Made by a program: the position numbers and the translations under genes. The notes under the pieces are model-generated. The model made no database searches, was not told the DNA's origin, and saw only the letters and a list, made by a program, of their open reading frames with translations. A DNA stretch of 15,994 nt from Treponema sp. (lineage in GTDB: Bacteria > Spirochaetota > Spirochaetia > Treponematales > Breznakiellaceae): NCBI GenBank assembly GCA_009784995.1, contig WQXE01000032.1:1-15994 (forward strand). Reading direction: 5' to 3'. This document shows, one piece after another, positions 14,389 through 15,994 of this stretch. Every line of letters starts with the position of its first letter. Within the stretch, counting starts at the first letter, position 1.

Positions 14389-15994
14389 TTTTCGCTATCG
14401 GCTGTTTTGACGCGGCTTGTGTTCCTGTCGGTACAAGGAAGTGTACTTTTCCGGCTGTGTTTGTTTTTATTTCCAGTTCCATCTTCATGGATTCTAAAAT
14501 TAAAATAGTTTCACCCGGTTTTACATCCTGACCTTCAGACGCTACATAACGAAGAACAGTTCCCGCGACAGGAGCCACAATTGTATCGCCTCCTGCGGGC
14601 GCTGTTGATGCGGTTGCTTGAGCGGCAGGTGAAGCAGGAGCAAGCGTAGCCGGGGCTACCGCTACAGTTCCAGCGGGAGCGACAACAACATCGTAATTCG
14701 CGCCGTTTACATTTATCGAGTAACGCGCGGCTGTTTGCGCCGCTTCTTTAGAAGCTGCTTGTTGTGGCGCTGCTTGTGCTTCAGCTTCAGGTTTAAATAC
14801 AACAGGTCCATCTGCGCGTTTTTTAAAGAAGTCGGGAGCGACTTTCGGGAACATCGCGAGTGTCAGTACATCTTCTGTGGATACATTGTTACCAAGTAAT
14901 TGTTTAGCTTCTTCTTCAAGTTTTGAATATTCCGCGGGGATTTCATCCGCCGGGCGGCAAGTCATTTCTTTTTCCATCTTTAAAGCTTCAAGCGCTTTTT
15001 TTACAAGGTCCGCGTTTTTTGGAGCGGGGCAGGCGCCGTACTTGCCAGCTACAAGATCCTGGAACTCGCCTGAAAGTTTATTATAACGTCCGAAAAGTAC
15101 GTTAAAGACCGCCTGAGTTCCAACGATTTGGCTTGTAGGTGTTACAAGCGGCGGATAACCCGCGTCTTTTTGTACAACCGCTATTTCCTTAAGTACATCG
15201 TCCATTTTGTCGGCGGCGCCCTGTTCTTTAAGCTGGCTTTCCATGTTACTCAACATTCCACCGGGAACCTGACTGACCAAAAGACGTGTATCCGCGCCAA
15301 GGAAACTCGATTCAAATTTTTTGTAATTTTTGCGGACTTCGCGGAAGTATGCGGCAATTTCGAGTAACAGATTTATATCCAATCCTGTGTCGTATTCGGT
15401 TCCTTTAAAAATTTCTACCATTGTTTCTGTCGGGCTGTGGCTTGTTCCCATCGACATCGAAGAAATTGTTGTGTCAAGAATTTCAGCTCCGGCTTCGGCG
15501 CACTTTGTTAAGGTCGCAACTGACATACCGGTTGTGGCGTGAGTGTGAATTTCGACAGGAAGACTTGTTGCTTTTTTTATCGCTTTTACAAGATCATAAC
15601 CTTCGTAGGGTTTTAATAATCCTGCCATGTCTTTAATACAAATTGAATCCGCGCCGATATCGACTAGTTGTTTCGCGAACTCGGCGTATTTTTCTATTGT
15701 ATGGAAAGGAGTTACAGCGTAAGAGATAGTCGCCTGAATGTGTTTACCGGTTTTTTTCGCGGCTTCTGTTGCCGCTTTAAAATTGCGCGGATCGTTGCAC
15801 GCGTCAAAGATGCGGAAAATATCAACGCCGTTTTTCGCGGCATATTCTACGAACTTGGCGACAACATCATCGGCGTAATGGCGGTAACCTAAAAGATTTT
15901 GACCGCGCAGGAGCATCATTATAGGAGTTTTTGGAAGGGCTTTTTTTAGGCTTTTTAATCTTACCCACGGATCTTCGTTAAGGAACCTGATACA
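14381..15994 (-). CDS. oadA: Oxaloacetate decarboxylase-type alpha subunit (biotin carboxyltransferase), 5' end outside window
   Basis: The frame is open to the right edge (RFLNEDPWVRLKSLKKALPKTP before MLLRGQNLLGYRHYADDV), so the N-terminus of the carboxyltransferase barrel is missing; 537 residues are visible. The subunit moves a carboxyl group from oxaloacetate to biotin. Visible are the carboxylated-lysine motif CIKDMAGLL, the metal-binding VEIHTHATTGMS, the conserved PYC/OADA region through about VLTLAMFPKVAPDFFKKR, an Ala/Pro-rich flexible linker, and a C-terminal biotinyl domain with ESMKM. The biotin-accepting Lys is present; the common form is EAMKM. In the Na+-pumping complex it works with membrane subunits OadB and OadG, which would lie outside the window. 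PycB or another biotin-dependent transcarboxylase subunit cannot be excluded. Its stop codon overlaps the lhr start. Confidence 0.87.
   Translation of the reverse strand, partial: CIRFLNEDPWVRLKSLKKALPKTPIMMLLRGQNLLGYRHYADDVVAKFVEYAAKNGVDIFRIFDACNDPRNFKAATEAAKKTGKHIQATISYAVTPFHTIEKYAEFAKQLVDIGADSICIKDMAGLLKPYEGYDLVKAIKKATSLPVEIHTHATTGMSVATLTKCAEAGAEILDTTISSMSMGTSHSPTETMVEIFKGTEYDTGLDINLLLEIAAYFREVRKNYKKFESSFLGADTRLLVSQVPGGMLSNMESQLKEQGAADKMDDVLKEIAVVQKDAGYPPLVTPTSQIVGTQAVFNVLFGRYNKLSGEFQDLVAGKYGACPAPKNADLVKKALEALKMEKEMTCRPADEIPAEYSKLEEEAKQLLGNNVSTEDVLTLAMFPKVAPDFFKKRADGPVVFKPEAEAQAAPQQAASKEAAQTAARYSINVNGANYDVVVAPAGTVAVAPATLAPASPAAQATASTAPAGGDTIVAPVAGTVLRYVASEGQDVKPGETILILESMKMELEIKTNTAGKVHFLVPTGTQAASKQPIAKIG

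Noticed and set aside
14381..15919. oadA starting at the internal ATG at 15917-15919
   Set aside because: The 25 codons upstream to the window edge are open and match the conserved carboxyltransferase sequence, so the gene is cut by the edge and does not begin there.

Overview
The window is AT-rich bacterial chromosome, densely coded on both strands, with ten protein genes (two cut by the window edges), no tRNA, rRNA, CRISPR array or transposon, and no intergenic gap over about 230 bases. The gene types (cyanobacterial/spirochaete-style RNase II, a short group-2 sigma-70 factor, OadA-type biotin carboxyltransferase, long Lhr helicase, DUF2974 hydrolase, YciO protein) and the AT-rich spacers combined with GCG/CGC-rich codons suggest a Treponema-like spirochaete. 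This is inference only; no marker gene in the window fixes the taxonomy.

Left part: the N-terminus of exonuclease III (minus strand) runs off the left edge. An orphan promoter and a strong terminator, about 105 bases apart on the plus strand, outline a possible small RNA. Next comes a minus-strand operon of DAHP synthase (first step of the shikimate pathway) and TrpE (chorismate to anthranilate). The two genes abut exactly (TAA then ATG), which puts the entry to aromatic synthesis and the tryptophan branch point under one promoter. TrpG is not here.

Middle: a DUF2974 alpha/beta-hydrolase-like gene diverges from the aromatic operon. It converges on, and overlaps by 27 bases, a cardiolipin synthase gene. 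That gene is the last of a minus-strand series: small unknown protein, YciO-family protein, cardiolipin synthase.

Divergent from this series, at 7072, lies a sigma-70-family gene preceded by a perfect-consensus sigma-54 (-24/-12) promoter and, further upstream, an inverted repeat placed where an enhancer-binding protein could sit. The layout resembles the RpoN to RpoS cascade of Borrelia and is the most interesting feature of the window. An RNase II-family gene follows and ends in a structured terminator.

Right part: a minus-strand pair of oxaloacetate-decarboxylase-type alpha subunit (cut by the right edge) and a full-length Lhr helicase. lhr starts with TTG inside the last codons of oadA.

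Across the window, five genes lack a Shine-Dalgarno site and instead have a -10-like box 5 to 7 bases before the ATG, suggesting leaderless mRNAs. Three others (DAHP synthase, yciO, sigma factor) have clear Shine-Dalgarno sites.
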